A stretch of 64,000 nt of DNA, taken from the NCBI GenBank assembly GCA_040954445.1, contig CP144361.1:186001-250000 (forward strand), in the 5' to 3' direction. Both the position numbers and the translations under genes were made by a program. A model generated the notes under the pieces. It did not search any database and was not told the origin of the DNA. It saw only the letters and a program-made list of their open reading frames with translations. Positions 29,370 to 39,011 of the stretch are shown piece after piece. Source of the DNA: Burkholderia sp. (GTDB lineage Bacteria > Pseudomonadota > Gammaproteobacteria > Burkholderiales > Burkholderiaceae). Each line of letters begins with the position of its first letter. Within the stretch, counting starts at the first letter, position 1.

Positions 29370-30495
29370 GGCGTTATTGCATAAATCGAGTGTGAGGATG
29401 CAATAGCATCGACGGGATAATTGCAGGCGATACGAACGGATTGCGGACGAGCGAGGTCCGCCATACGGTTGATGACGCCGACGCGAACGGCGACCTCGGT
29501 CGCCTGCGCGGCGGTGTGACGCGCCCAGAGACAGTGGCCGGTGAGGGTCTTGAACCGATACATCGCATTCTCGGCAAGCGATCGCCGGTGGTAGCCACTG
29601 TGTTGCTTCCATTCTCGACGACCGTCACGGGCAATTGCATCAACCGCGCCATTACGCCACGCCGCACCGGGCATATCCGCTGGCCAATGAGCGGCACCCT
29701 CGCGTGGCGGAATCGAAGGAATAGCACTGCGTGCAGCAATGGCCGCATGGCATGGCTTGGTGTCGTAGGCACCGTCACCGCCGATGACATCGATTTGTTC
29801 TTCGCGTGGAATCTGGTCGAGCAACTTGGCCAGAGCGTCAGCGTCAGCCACATTCTGATTCGTCATTAGCGCGGCATGCACTTGACCTGTATTCGCGTTG
29901 AGCGCGAGATGGACTTTACGCCACGTGGGCCGCTTCGAGTAGCCGTGCTGGCGCACCTTCCATTCACCTTCTCCATAGACCTTCAGACCGGTGCTGTCGA
30001 CAACCAGATGGATCGGTTTATTGTCACGAAGGATCGGCAGTTCGACATCAAGCGTTTTTGCCCGGCGACAGAGCGTGGTGTAATTCGGCACCGGCATGCT
30101 CGGGAAGGCCAAATCGCGCAGACTTTGGGTGAAACCTTGCAGGGCGCGCAAGGTCAGTCGATAGACGGTCTTCACGCCAAGTAATGCCTGAATCAGGCGT
30201 ATCGCCGTATAGACACGGGCGACCACGTGTGGGTATGGCATCGGGTATTCTGGCAAGGACGGCTTCATCTATCCATATTGTTACGTTCCCCCGGTTGATC
30301 AGGTCTTCATCATTATAGGCCGCCCAATTTTTGACACGGTAGCGTGCCTTCGGCTCACCTTTCTTGTGTATGTCCTTGCGCATTTTCTTGGCAAAAATTA
30401 GGCAGTTACTCTGGAATCTGACTTGATAGGAGGCTGGCCCAGCGACCGTTGCGCGTAAACGTCAACGGATCTCGCTCGATTTATGCAACAACGCC
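29370..30495 (-). mobile_element. Element alpha, 1126 bp, copy T
   Basis: Both ends are present (3' end GGCGTTATTGCATAAATC). The catalytic part from KTLDVELP to the C terminus is in one frame with VVDSTGLKVYG, GGDGAYDTK and [10 protein letters not shown] one-base insertion near 30198 (AATCAGGCGTATCGCC) and an ATC/ATT change near 30310 (NWAAYNDEDL) break the N-terminal part. No duplication at the flanks. Confidence 0.88.
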
Positions 30496-30517
30496 GTGTC
30501 AAAAAGTGAGGCACGCA

Positions 30518-31894
30518 TCACAGCTGCGTGAGTAGTACGCAGGAGAGCACGGCGACGATCCACATCGCCGGCTTGATCTCGTGGCGCTTGCCGGTGAACA
30601 GCTTAAGCACTACGAAGGCGAGGAAGCCGTAGGCGGTACCGTTGGTGATCGAGTAGGTCAGTGGGATCAGCACCATTGCGATGAAGGCGGGGATCGCCTC
30701 GTCGAAGCGGTGCCAGTCGATCTTAGTGATCGACTCCATCATGAACACACCCACCAGGATCAGCGCTGGCGCGGTGGCGATTGCCGGCACCAGCGAGAGC
30801 AGCGGCGAGAGCATCAGGAAAGGCAGGAAGCAGATGCCGGCCACCACCGCCACCAGCCCAGTACGCCCGCCTGCCGAGATACCGGCGGTCGATTCGATGT
30901 AGGCGTTGGCGGGGCTAGTGCCCAACGGCGCAGAGACCACCATCGAAAATGCGTCGACCATCATCGACTGACGGATATTGCACGGATTGCCGTCGCGATC
31001 GATCAAGTTTCCGGCATCCGAGATCGCCATGAAGGTCGACAGCGCGTCGAAGAAGGCGGTGAACAGCATCATGAAAATGAACGGCCAGTAGGCTACCTTC
31101 AGCGCTCCGATCAGGTCGAGCTGACCGATGCCGGAGAAGTCCGGCGCAGCCACCAGACCGTTCCAGTTGACCAGCGTCCTGGTGGCGGTCACGGTCGGCC
31201 AATAGGCGGTGCCGTCGCCCCAGACACGACCGATTGGGATCGCCAGCAGAGTGGTTACCACGATGCCGATCATCAGCGCGCCGGTTACGCGGCGCACCAC
31301 CAGCACGGTGGTGACGGCCAGCCCAATCAGGAAGGTGACGATCACTGGATTCAGCGAGGCTGCGTGCACTACAGTGACCGGGTCGCCCACCAGGAACTTA
31401 GCGTTGACCAGGCCGATCAGGCAGATGAACAGACCGATTCCGCAGGACACGGCATAGCGTAGGTTGGGCGGGATCGCGTCTACCACCAGCTTACGCGCGT
31501 TGAAAGCGGCCAGCACAGCGAAGATCACGCCAGCCCAAAACACGCAGCCGAGCGCAGTCTGCCAGGGCATGCGCCCACCGTGCACCATCACGAAGGTAAA
31601 CAGCGCATTCATGCCCATGCCAGGCGCGACCAGCGCAGGATTGCGTGCATACAGGCCCATCGCGCAGCTGCCGAGGAAGCTGACGATCACGGTGGCGGTC
31701 AGCGCGGACGCGAATGGTACGCCTGCCTGGGACAGGATGCCGGGATTGACGATAATAATATACATCGCCGTCAGGAACGTCGTGATGCCCGCGACGATCT
31801 CCGTACGCATCCGCGAACCAGATTTGCAGATGCCGAAGAAGCGCTCGAGCATCGAGTTCGAAGTCTGGGCTTTGCTGCCGTTGTGCGCGTCCAT
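30518..31894 (-). CDS. NCS2-family purine permease (AzgA type: adenine/guanine/hypoxanthine)
   Basis: A 458-residue inner-membrane proton symporter for nucleobases. It starts MDAHNGSKAQTSNSMLERFF, preceded by GAGGAG at a good distance, which fixes the start at 31894. Visible signatures of the AzgA branch: TEIVAGITTFLTAMYIIIVNP in helix 1 region, APGMGMNALF, and AFFDALSTFMAISDAGNLID. About 12-14 hydrophobic segments are evident. Exact substrate is not readable from sequence. The same frame stays open upstream through 160 codons of alpha remnant U, a chance read-through I do not take as the protein start. Native upstream DNA is lost 30 bases before the start, so expression may depend on IS sequence. 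Confidence 0.9.
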   Translation of the reverse strand: MDAHNGSKAQTSNSMLERFFGICKSGSRMRTEIVAGITTFLTAMYIIIVNPGILSQAGVPFASALTATVIVSFLGSCAMGLYARNPALVAPGMGMNALFTFVMVHGGRMPWQTALGCVFWAGVIFAVLAAFNARKLVVDAIPPNLRYAVSCGIGLFICLIGLVNAKFLVGDPVTVVHAASLNPVIVTFLIGLAVTTVLVVRRVTGALMIGIVVTTLLAIPIGRVWGDGTAYWPTVTATRTLVNWNGLVAAPDFSGIGQLDLIGALKVAYWPFIFMMLFTAFFDALSTFMAISDAGNLIDRDGNPCNIRQSMMVDAFSMVVSAPLGTSPANAYIESTAGISAGGRTGLVAVVAGICFLPFLMLSPLLSLVPAIATAPALILVGVFMMESITKIDWHRFDEAIPAFIAMVLIPLTYSITNGTAYGFLAFVVLKLFTGKRHEIKPAMWIVAVLSCVLLTQL

Positions 31895-31927
31895 CGGAAA
31901 AGCTCTCCTCAAAAAACAGTTCAAAAT

Positions 31928-32362
31928 GCTATTGATCCGTATTCGCGTTGAGCGCGAGATGGACTTTACGCCACGTGCGCCGCTTTGAGTAGCCGTGCTG
32001 GCGCACACCTTCCATTCACCTTCGCCATAAACTTTCAGACCGGTACTTTCGACTACCAGATGGATCGGTTCGCTGTCGCGAAGGATTGGCAGTTCGATAT
32101 CAAGCATTTCCCCCCGGCGGAAGAACGTTGTGTAATTCGGCACCGGAAAGCTCGGGAAGGCTAAATCACGGAGACTTTTGGTGAAACTTTGCAGGGCGCG
32201 CCCCGTCAGTCGATAGGCGGTCTGCACGCCAAGTAATGCCTGGATCATCGTCTCGCCGTACAGACGCGGGTGACCACGCGTGGGTATTTCATTGGCTATT
32301 CTGGCAAGGACAGCTTCATCTATCCATATCGTCACGTTCCCCGGGTTGATCAGGCCTGCATT
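31928..32362 (-). mobile_element. Element alpha 5' half fragment, copy U
   Basis: On the minus strand it encodes GNVTIWIDEAVLARI, YGETMIQALLGV and a changed first motif VVESTGLKVYG (Glu for Asp). The frame is open into the permease gene. A beta left end abuts at 32363, so the alpha leader is missing. Confidence 0.83.
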
Positions 32363-32784
32363 ATTGATCCGCAATGCGTGATTTTTAAATTGGAAAATCG
32401 ACCCTCATGTGAGGGAGATAAAAAAGAGATATGGGATCGCTTACTCGTGAGGCACGTGAAGAGCGGCGACGTCAGGTGATCAACCTGAGCACGCGCGGCT
32501 AGACCTACGAAGAAATTGCTAAGCATACGAACCTGTCGCGCACTGGCATGTTCGATATTTGCAAACGCAACGCCCACAAAGGTGCGGCTGGATTGCGTGA
32601 CAAGCCGAGCGGCGGAGCAGTGAACCCACGCCGTGCCCTGAGTGAGCAGCAGGAAGTGGAAATTTGTGCGCTGTTACGCGATCAGATGCCGGAGCAGTTG
32701 AAGATGTCGTTCGCGTTGTGGGCGCGACATGCCGTGCGGGAATTGATCCGGAAGCGATGCGGTTTGACGCTGACGCTGCAGGGC
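32363..32784 (+). mobile_element. Element beta 5' fragment
   Basis: Left terminus TTGATCCGCAATGCGTGA, then the degraded start of the transposase: REARERRRQVINLSTRG, a TAG in the following TY motif, NLSRTGMFDICK, LRDKPSGGAVNPRRALSEQQ and DQMPEQLK. It stops at the palindromic element 32785. Confidence 0.82.
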
Positions 32785-32945
32785 GGCGTTGTTGCATAAA
32801 TCGAGCGCAAGGACGTAATGGCATCGACGGGCATATTGATCACGAATTTCGGATCAATAATTTCAGGTGATATAAACGGATTGCCGACGAGCTCATCCGC
32901 AATCCGTTCCATTGCATTCTCATGCTCGATTTATGCAACAACGCA
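32785..32945. mobile_element. 161-bp alpha palindromic mini-element carrying a 22-bp beta micro-element
   Basis: Both arms are alpha 3' ends in inverted orientation, the right one shortened. At 32836-32857 a 22-bp insert (TTGATC...GATCAA) sits between TA pairs (32834-32835 and 32858-32859). Removing it and one TA restores GGGCATAATTTCAGG, the sequence found in sister copies. Confidence 0.82.
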
Positions 32946-33378
32946 GCGAAGAAGAAATCGATGTCATCGGTTGTGAAGGTGTCTACGACACCAAGCCATG
33001 CCTGCGGCCATTGCTGCACGCAGTGCTATTGCTTCGCTTCCGCCACGCGATGGCGCCGCTCATTGGCTAGCGGATACGCCCGGTGCGGCGTGGCGTAATG
33101 GCGCGGTTGAGGCAATTGACCGTAACGGCCGTCGAGAATGGAAGTAAAATAGTGGCTACCACCTGCGATCGCTTGCCGAAATGCGATGTATCGATTCAAG
33201 ACGCTCACCGGCAACTGTCTTTGGGCGCGTCACATCGACTCACAGGCGACCAAGGTCGCCGTTTGCGGCGGCGTAATCAACCGCATTGCGGACCTCGCTC
33301 GTCCGCAATCCGTTCGTATCGCCTGCAATTATTTCGTCGATGCCACTGCGTCCTCACGCTCGATTATGCAACAACGCC
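32946..33378 (+). mobile_element. Element alpha 3' fragment, copy W
   Basis: From the EEIDVIGCEGVYDTK stretch (second catalytic Asp changed to Glu) to the right terminus CGATTATGCAACAACGCC. Frameshifted near the SLAEN motif. The terminus is followed by about 140 bases before the FolM-like gene. Confidence 0.82.
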
Positions 33379-33519
33379 CCACGCGTGGCATGTACGCGCT
33401 CGGTGTCGAGATGGTCACCTCGCACATGCTGGACGCCTGCCGCACCGATCCGTCCACGCGTCGCGGATTCTTCTCTCGATCGTGTTGAATCCTTCCTCGG
33501 TCAACCTGACGAACACGTG

Positions 33520-34323
33520 ATGCCGCACGAAACCGACCTGCGCGAGGTACCCGTGGTGCTGGTGACGGGTGCCGCGCGTCGCGCGGGCCGCGCCTTCGCC
33601 ACGCACTTCGGCGCGTGCGGCTATCGTGTCGCGGTCCACTATGACCGCTCAGTCGAGGCAGCGACCGAGGCAGTCGGCAAGATCGGCACGGACGGCGGCG
33701 CGGCCGTTGCGGTGCAGGCAGACCTATCCGCAGCAGCAGCCTGCGATATGCTGATCGACGCCGTTTATACGCGCTTCGGGCGGCTCGACGTGCTCGTCAA
33801 TAATGCTTCGGTGTTCTGGCAAGACTACTTCCCCAGCTTCGATCTGGCCGCCTTCGACAGCGCCTGGACCGTTAACTGCCGAGCTCCTATCCTGCTCGCA
33901 CGGGCTTTCTACAAGCGCGCCAACGCCGCCGGCCAGCAGGGTGTGGTGATCAACGTGATCGACCAAAAAATCAAGAAGAACTTCCATCGCGATCACTTCA
34001 GCTACACGGTAGCGAAGGCCGCGCTCGGAAACCTGACCCAAATGCTGGCAATGTCGGCCGCGCCGGTGCTGCGCGTCAACGCGGTGTTTCCGGGACTGAT
34101 GCTACCCAGCGACGACCAGACTGAGGCCGACTTCGCGCATGCGAGCCGTGCATCCACGCCGCTCGCGCGCATTGCCGGGCCAGAGGATGTCGCCAACGCG
34201 ATCTTGCTGCTGACAGACAGTGTCTACAATGGCGTGGATTTCGTGGTGGATGCGGGACAGAACCTGATTCGCGTCGACCAGGACGTGCTCTACAAGCATC
34301 GCTCTCCGACACGCGACACCTGA
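33520..34323 (+). CDS. Short-chain dehydrogenase, FolM / pteridine-reductase type
   Basis: A 267-residue NADPH-dependent reductase. The nucleotide-binding motif is VTGAARRAGRAFATHFG, the fold motif NNASVFW, and the active site YTVAKAAL with Tyr-x3-Lys. The variant glycine motif and VINVIDQKIKKNFHRDHFSY resemble FolM and PTR1, which reduce dihydromonapterin or dihydrobiopterin and can help keep tetrahydrofolate reduced. Start at the ATG at 33520; the frame is open further upstream but reads through alpha fragment W. The 140 bases before it include a short peptide (MYALGVEMVTSHMLDACR) that may be the end of a lost upstream gene I do not recognise. Confidence 0.85.
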   Translation: MPHETDLREVPVVLVTGAARRAGRAFATHFGACGYRVAVHYDRSVEAATEAVGKIGTDGGAAVAVQADLSAAAACDMLIDAVYTRFGRLDVLVNNASVFWQDYFPSFDLAAFDSAWTVNCRAPILLARAFYKRANAAGQQGVVINVIDQKIKKNFHRDHFSYTVAKAALGNLTQMLAMSAAPVLRVNAVFPGLMLPSDDQTEADFAHASRASTPLARIAGPEDVANAILLLTDSVYNGVDFVVDAGQNLIRVDQDVLYKHRSPTRDT

Positions 34324-34478
34324 AGGCAGGTGCCCAGTTCGAAAACGCCTTGATTCGGAACCCTGGTCAAGCGCGCCGATCGTTGCTCTCGGCGCATCGC
34401 CTTCGATCGCAGCGAATCCCGAAAAACTTCACCTTCGATACCGTTTACATCTCTTCGGGTGCGTGGTTGCATAAATCT
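34324..34478. other. Unassigned sequence after the FolM-like gene
   Basis: About 155 bases. One frame reads IPKNFTFDTVYISSGAW but I cannot place it. It ends in a degraded alpha terminus (GGTTGCATAAATC) at about 34464. Probably the beginning of a lost downstream gene. Confidence 0.4.
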
Positions 34479-34554
34479 ATTAATTCGCAATTCGTTATCT
34501 TGAAATTGGAAAATCCTCCCTCATGTAAGGGGCATAGAAAAACAAGACATGAGG
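34479..34554. mobile_element. Element beta left-end fragment
   Basis: Degraded beta terminus (TTAATTCGCAATTCGTTATC) with the hairpin CTCATGT...ACATGAG, the pivot sequence seen at the centre of the beta palindromes. No coding part. Confidence 0.72.
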
Positions 34555-35857
34555 GGCGTTGTTACATCAATCGAGCGAGATCCATTGACGTTTATGCGCA
34601 ACGGTCGCGGGGCCAGCCCCCTATCAAGGATAGGTTCCAGAGTAACTGCCTAATTTTTTCCAAAAAATGCGCAAGGCGTTGTTGCATAAATCGAACGTGA
34701 GGACGCCATGGCATCGACGGGCATAATTCAGGCGATACGAACGGATTGCGGACGAGCGAGGTCCGCAATCCGTTCGTATCGCCTGAATTATGCCCGTCGA
34801 TGCCATGGCGTCCTCACGTTCGATTTATGCAACAACGCCAATGCGCAAGAACATACACAAGACAAGTGAGCCGAAGGCACGCTACCATGTCAGGAATTGG
34901 GCAGCCTATAATGCAGGCCTGATCAACCAGGGGAGCGTGACGATATGGATAGATGAAGCCGTCCTTGCCAGAATACCCGACGCCATACCCACACGTGGTC
35001 GCCCGTGTTTATACGGCGATGCGCTGATTCAGGCATTAGTTGGCGTGAAGACCGTCTATCGACTGACGTTGCGCCCCTGCAAGGTTTCACCCAAAGTCTA
35101 CGCGATTTGGCCTTCCCGAGCTTGCCGGTGCCGAATTACACCACGCTCTTTCGCCGGGCAAAAACGCTTGATGTCGAACTGCCGATCCTTCGCGACAACG
35201 AACCGATCCATCTGGTTGTCGACAGCACCGGTCTGAAGGTCTATGGCGAAGGTGAATGGAAGGTGCGCCAGCACGGCTACTCGAAGCGGCACACCTGGCG
35301 TAAAGTCCATCTCGCGCTCAACGCAAATACGGGTCAAGTGCATGCCGCGCTAATGACGCATCAGAATGTGGTTGACGGTAACGCTCTGGCCAAGTTGCTC
35401 GACCAGATTCTGCGTGACGAACAGATCCATGTCATCGTCAACGACGGTGACTACGACACCAAGCCATGCCATGCGGCCATTGCGGCACGCAGTGCTGTTC
35501 CTTCAATTCCGCCCCGCGAGGGTGCCGCTCATTGGCCAGCGGATACGTCTGGTGCGGCGTGGCGTAACGGCGCGGTTGATGCAATTGCCCGTGACGGTCG
35601 TCGAGAATGGAAGAAAGACAGCGGTGGCCACTACCGGAGATCGCTTGCCGAGAATGCGATGTATCGCGGTTCAAGACGCTCACCGGCGACTGTCTCTGGG
35701 CGCGTTACATCGACGCGCAGGCGACCGAGGTCGTCGTTGGCGTCGGCCTAATCAACCGCATGGGCGGGACCTTGTTCGTCCGCAATCGGTTCGTATGGAC
35801 TGAAATTATGTCCGTCGATGCCATTGTGTCCTCACGCTCGATTTATGCAACAACGTC
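34555..35857 (+). mobile_element. Element alpha, split by the 165-bp palindrome, copy X
   Basis: Left part 34555-34674 holds terminus and leader; the transposase begins at 34841 after the palindrome. Frameshifts lie near 35073 (GCGCCCCTGC), 35625 and 35667. First motif VVDSTGLKVYG is kept, the second reads VNDGDYDTK. The right terminus ends CAACGTC at 35857, 52 bases before bamA. Confidence 0.88.
34675..34839. mobile_element. 165-bp perfect palindrome from the alpha 3' end, with 9-bp duplication
   Basis: Two 79-bp arms are exact reverse complements around a 7-bp centre, GAGCGAG. Each arm equals the last 79 bp of alpha. AATGCGCAA is repeated at 34666-34674 and 34840-34848, exactly over the transposase start codon of host copy X. 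No coding capacity. Identity of the arms implies very recent formation or gene conversion between arms. Confidence 0.95.
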
Positions 35858-35909
35858 CCTTCGAAATGACGAAATGAATCTTTCAGATCCGACCAAATAT
35901 TGGGGATGC

Positions 35910-38219
35910 ATGTTGTTCAAACCGCATCGCTTCGTACCCCAAGCTGTAGCCGCCGTGGTGTTCGCCATGCACGGACTTGTGGCCCACGCGATGGCGCCGT
36001 TCTTCGTACAGGATCTTAAGATCGAAGGCTTGCAGCGTGTCGAAGCAAGTTCCGTGTTTGCCTACCTGCCGATCAAACAGGGCGACACTTTCACGGACGA
36101 CAAGGCATCCGAAGCAATCCGCGCGCTTTACGCTACGGGTTTCTTCAATGACGTGAAGATCGCCACCGCAGGCAACGTAGTGATTGTTCAGGTGCAGGAG
36201 CGCCCGCCGATCTCGTCGATCGACTTCACCGGCATTAAGGAGTTCGACAAGGACAACCTGACCAAGGCGCTGCGTGTGGTCGGCCTTTCGCAAGGCCGCT
36301 ACTACGATAAGTCGCTGGTTGACAAGGCCGAGCAGGAACTGAAGCGCCAGTACCTGACGCGTGGTTACTACGCCGCTGAGGTTACCACCATCATCACGCC
36401 AGTCGACGCCAACCGAGTCTCGATCCTCTTCTCGGTGGCTGAAGGTCCGAGCGCCAAGATCCGCCAGATCAACTGCATCGGAAACAAGACCTTTAGCACC
36501 AGCACGCTGCGCAACGAAATGCGGCTGTCGACGCCGAACTGGTTTTCCTGGTACACCAAGAACGACCTGTACTCGAAGGAAAAGCTGACGGGTGACCTGG
36601 AAAACGTCCGCTCGTACTACCTGAATCGCGGCTACCTTGAATTCAACATTGATTCGGCCCAGGTTTCGATCTCGCCCGATAAGAAAGACATGTACCTCAC
36701 GCTTACCCTGCACGAGGGCGAGCCGTACACGATCTCGAGCATCCAGCTCTCGGGCAACCTGCTGGATCGACAGGGCGAGCTGCAGAAACTGGTCAAGATC
36801 AAGGTAGGCGAGCGTTTCTCGGCTGAGAAGCTGCAGGCCAGCACCAAGGCGGTCGTCGATAAGCTCGGTGAATATGGCTATGCATTTGCAATCGTCAACG
36901 CCCAGCCGCACATCGACCGGGCCGCGCACAAGGTGGCCCTGACTCTGGTGGTTGACCCGAGGCGCCGCGTCTACGTACGCCGGATCAGCGTAGTCGGCAA
37001 TACCCGCACTCGCGACGAGGTGGTACGCCGCGAAATGCGCCAACTCGAGAGCTCGTGGTTCGATTCAAGCCGCCTTGCGCTGTCCAAAGACCGCATCAAC
37101 CGTCTGGGCTACTTCAGCGACTTGAAGGTAACCGTGGTTCCGGTAGAAAGCACCAGCGATCAGGTCGACGTGATCGTGAAAGTCACCGAGAAGCCGACTG
37201 GCGCGATCACGCTGGGCGCGGGCTTCTCCTCGACCGACAAAGTGGTGCTGTCGGTTGGTATTTCGCAGGATAACGTGTTCGGCTCCGGAACCAGCCTGTC
37301 AGTCAACGCTAGTACAGCACGCAGCTACCGTACGCTGACGGTCACGCAGGTCGACCCGTACTTCACGGTGGACGGCATCAAGCGAATCACCGACGTGTTC
37401 TACCACACCTATCAGCCGCTGTACTACTCAACCAATTCAAACTTCCGGATCATCACGGCCGGCGGCGACATGAAGTTTGGCATCCCGTTCTCGGAATTCG
37501 ACACAGTGTTCTTCGGCGTGGGCCTCGAGCAGAACCGCCTCGACGTCGATTCCGATACGCCACAGAGCTACCGAGATTACGTGCAGCAGTTCGGTCGCGT
37601 GTCGAACTCGGTGCCACTGACGATTGGCTGGTCGCGTGACGCGCGTGACAGCACGCTGATTCCGAGCCGCGGCTACTTCACCCAAGCTAACGCCGAATAC
37701 GGCGCACCGGTAGACAAGATTCAATACTACAAGATAGACGTACAGGCGCAGTACTACTACTCGTTCGCACGAGGCTTCATCCTGGGCCTGAACTTCCAGG
37801 GTGGCTACGGAAACGGTATCGGCAACGCCTACCCGATCTTCAAGAACTACTACGCGGGCGGTATTGGCTCGGTGCGTGGCTACGAACCGAGTTCGCTCGG
37901 CCCGCGCAACTCAAAGACCAACGACCCAATCGGCGGTTCGAAGATGGGAGTCGGCAACATTGAGCTGACCTTCCCGTTGCCGGGTACCGGCTACGACCAT
38001 ACGCTGCGCGTGTTCACTTTCTTCGATGGCGGTAATGTCTGGGGCAATGCGTCGGGCGGCACCAGCATGGGCGTGAACCACTTGCGCTACGGCTACGGCA
38101 TGGGCCTGACCTGGATTTCACCGATCGGCCCGCTCAAGCTGAGTCTCGGTTTTCCACTGCAGAAGCACGAAGGCGACCAGTACCAGAAATTCCAGTTCCA
38201 GATCGGGACCGCGTTTTAA
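35910..38219 (+). CDS. bamA: Outer membrane protein assembly factor BamA
   Basis: Essential Omp85 protein that folds and inserts beta-barrel proteins into the outer membrane. The 769 residues start MLFKPHRFVPQAVAAVVFAM, a signal peptide cut near residue 28 (VAHAMA). Five POTRA domains follow (first one FFVQDLKIEGLQRVEASSVF), then the 16-strand barrel with the conserved loop-6 motif SVRGYEPSSLGPR and a C-terminal phenylalanine (QFQIGTAF). Length is normal. An ATG at 35874 is possible but less like relatives. In free-living Burkholderia bamA lies between rseP and ompH-lpxD-fabZ-lpxA; here IS sequence replaces both neighbours, so its transcription must start within the last 52 native bases or in copy X. 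Confidence 0.96.
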   Translation: MLFKPHRFVPQAVAAVVFAMHGLVAHAMAPFFVQDLKIEGLQRVEASSVFAYLPIKQGDTFTDDKASEAIRALYATGFFNDVKIATAGNVVIVQVQERPPISSIDFTGIKEFDKDNLTKALRVVGLSQGRYYDKSLVDKAEQELKRQYLTRGYYAAEVTTIITPVDANRVSILFSVAEGPSAKIRQINCIGNKTFSTSTLRNEMRLSTPNWFSWYTKNDLYSKEKLTGDLENVRSYYLNRGYLEFNIDSAQVSISPDKKDMYLTLTLHEGEPYTISSIQLSGNLLDRQGELQKLVKIKVGERFSAEKLQASTKAVVDKLGEYGYAFAIVNAQPHIDRAAHKVALTLVVDPRRRVYVRRISVVGNTRTRDEVVRREMRQLESSWFDSSRLALSKDRINRLGYFSDLKVTVVPVESTSDQVDVIVKVTEKPTGAITLGAGFSSTDKVVLSVGISQDNVFGSGTSLSVNASTARSYRTLTVTQVDPYFTVDGIKRITDVFYHTYQPLYYSTNSNFRIITAGGDMKFGIPFSEFDTVFFGVGLEQNRLDVDSDTPQSYRDYVQQFGRVSNSVPLTIGWSRDARDSTLIPSRGYFTQANAEYGAPVDKIQYYKIDVQAQYYYSFARGFILGLNFQGGYGNGIGNAYPIFKNYYAGGIGSVRGYEPSSLGPRNSKTNDPIGGSKMGVGNIELTFPLPGTGYDHTLRVFTFFDGGNVWGNASGGTSMGVNHLRYGYGMGLTWISPIGPLKLSLGFPLQKHEGDQYQKFQFQIGTAF

Positions 38220-38299
38220 TCGTGTAGCGGATCCGGCTATTCAGACACGCTTTTCGATCAGGCCGATCGAGCGTCAAAAGGCTGGCCTGATGGGCTTCG

Positions 38300-38360
38300 A
38301 AAGCTGAATTATGGCCTTCGATGTTATTGCGTCCTCACGCTCGATTTATGCAATAACGCC
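38300..38360 (+). mobile_element. Element alpha 3' terminal fragment
   Basis: The last 60 bp of alpha in plus orientation, ending CGATTTATGCAATAACGCC. Just before it, 38260-38292 holds a stem TCAGGCC...GGCCTGA that might act as bamA terminator but lacks a T run. Confidence 0.75.
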
Positions 38361-38441
38361 TTGAAATTAGCACATCTTCTTCAAATGAGGGAAATGAGGG
38401 TCGATTTTCAAATTTCAAGATCATGAATTTCGGATCAATAA
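38361..38441. mobile_element. Third, truncated beta palindromic mini-element
   Basis: The right arm (AAATTTCAAGATCATGAATT, then TCGGATCAA) is complete and followed by TA. The left arm starts only at TTGAAATTAG, where the alpha fragment ends. Same architecture as the 114-bp elements. Confidence 0.65.
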
Positions 38442-38517
38442 AATCCCCAGTGTTACTGGGGGATACTTACTGACTTGTTCGCGCACTACGGTGCCCGGAT
38501 CATGTATGACAACCGGC

Positions 38518-39011
38518 GCAATAGCGTCGACGGACATAATTTCAGGCGATACGAACGAATTGGAATTGCGGACACGCGAGGTCTGCATGCGCTTGATTAT
38601 TGATCCACAACTTGTGATCTTGAAATTTGCAATCGACCCTCATGTGAGGGAGATGGAAAAATGAGACACGATATCACTTCCTCGTGAGGCACGTGAAGAG
38701 CGTCGACGTCCAGGTGATTAACCTGCGCCTGCGCGGCTGGACCTACGACGAATTGCCGAGCATATGAACCTATTGCGCACCGGCATGTTCAATATTTGCA
38801 AGCGAGACACCCGAGAAGGTGCGGCTCGATTGTTGGATAAGCCGAGCGGTGGAGCCGTGAACCCCAAGCCATGAGTGGGCAACAGGAAGTGGAAATTTCC
38901 ATTCTGTTGCGCGACCAGAGGTCGGACGCGCTGAAGATGTTGTTCGCGTTGTGGCCGCGACATGCCGTGCTGGAGTTGATCCGGCAGCGATGTGGTTTGA
39001 CGGTGACGTTG
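38518..39011 (+). mobile_element. Alpha 3' scrap followed by element beta 5' fragment
   Basis: 38518-38598 is the inverted alpha 3' region without its terminus. From 38601 a beta left end (TTGATCCACAACTTGTGATC) leads into a degraded transposase N terminus, with RLRGWTYDEL and NLLRTGMFNICK-type peptides, several shifts and TGA/TAG stops. It ends at copy Z. Confidence 0.75.

Noticed and set aside
31929..31945. TTGATCCGTATTCGCG as a beta end before the permease
   Set aside because: It is the ordinary alpha sequence TTGACCCGTATTCGCG with one change.
34675..34839. Palindromes read as transcription terminators or an origin of replication
   Set aside because: They are made of IS ends, have target duplications and no T run; no DnaA boxes or AT-rich unwinding element nearby.
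35883..37043. 386-residue open frame antisense to bamA
   Set aside because: Mirror of codon bias in bamA; no start signals or known domain.
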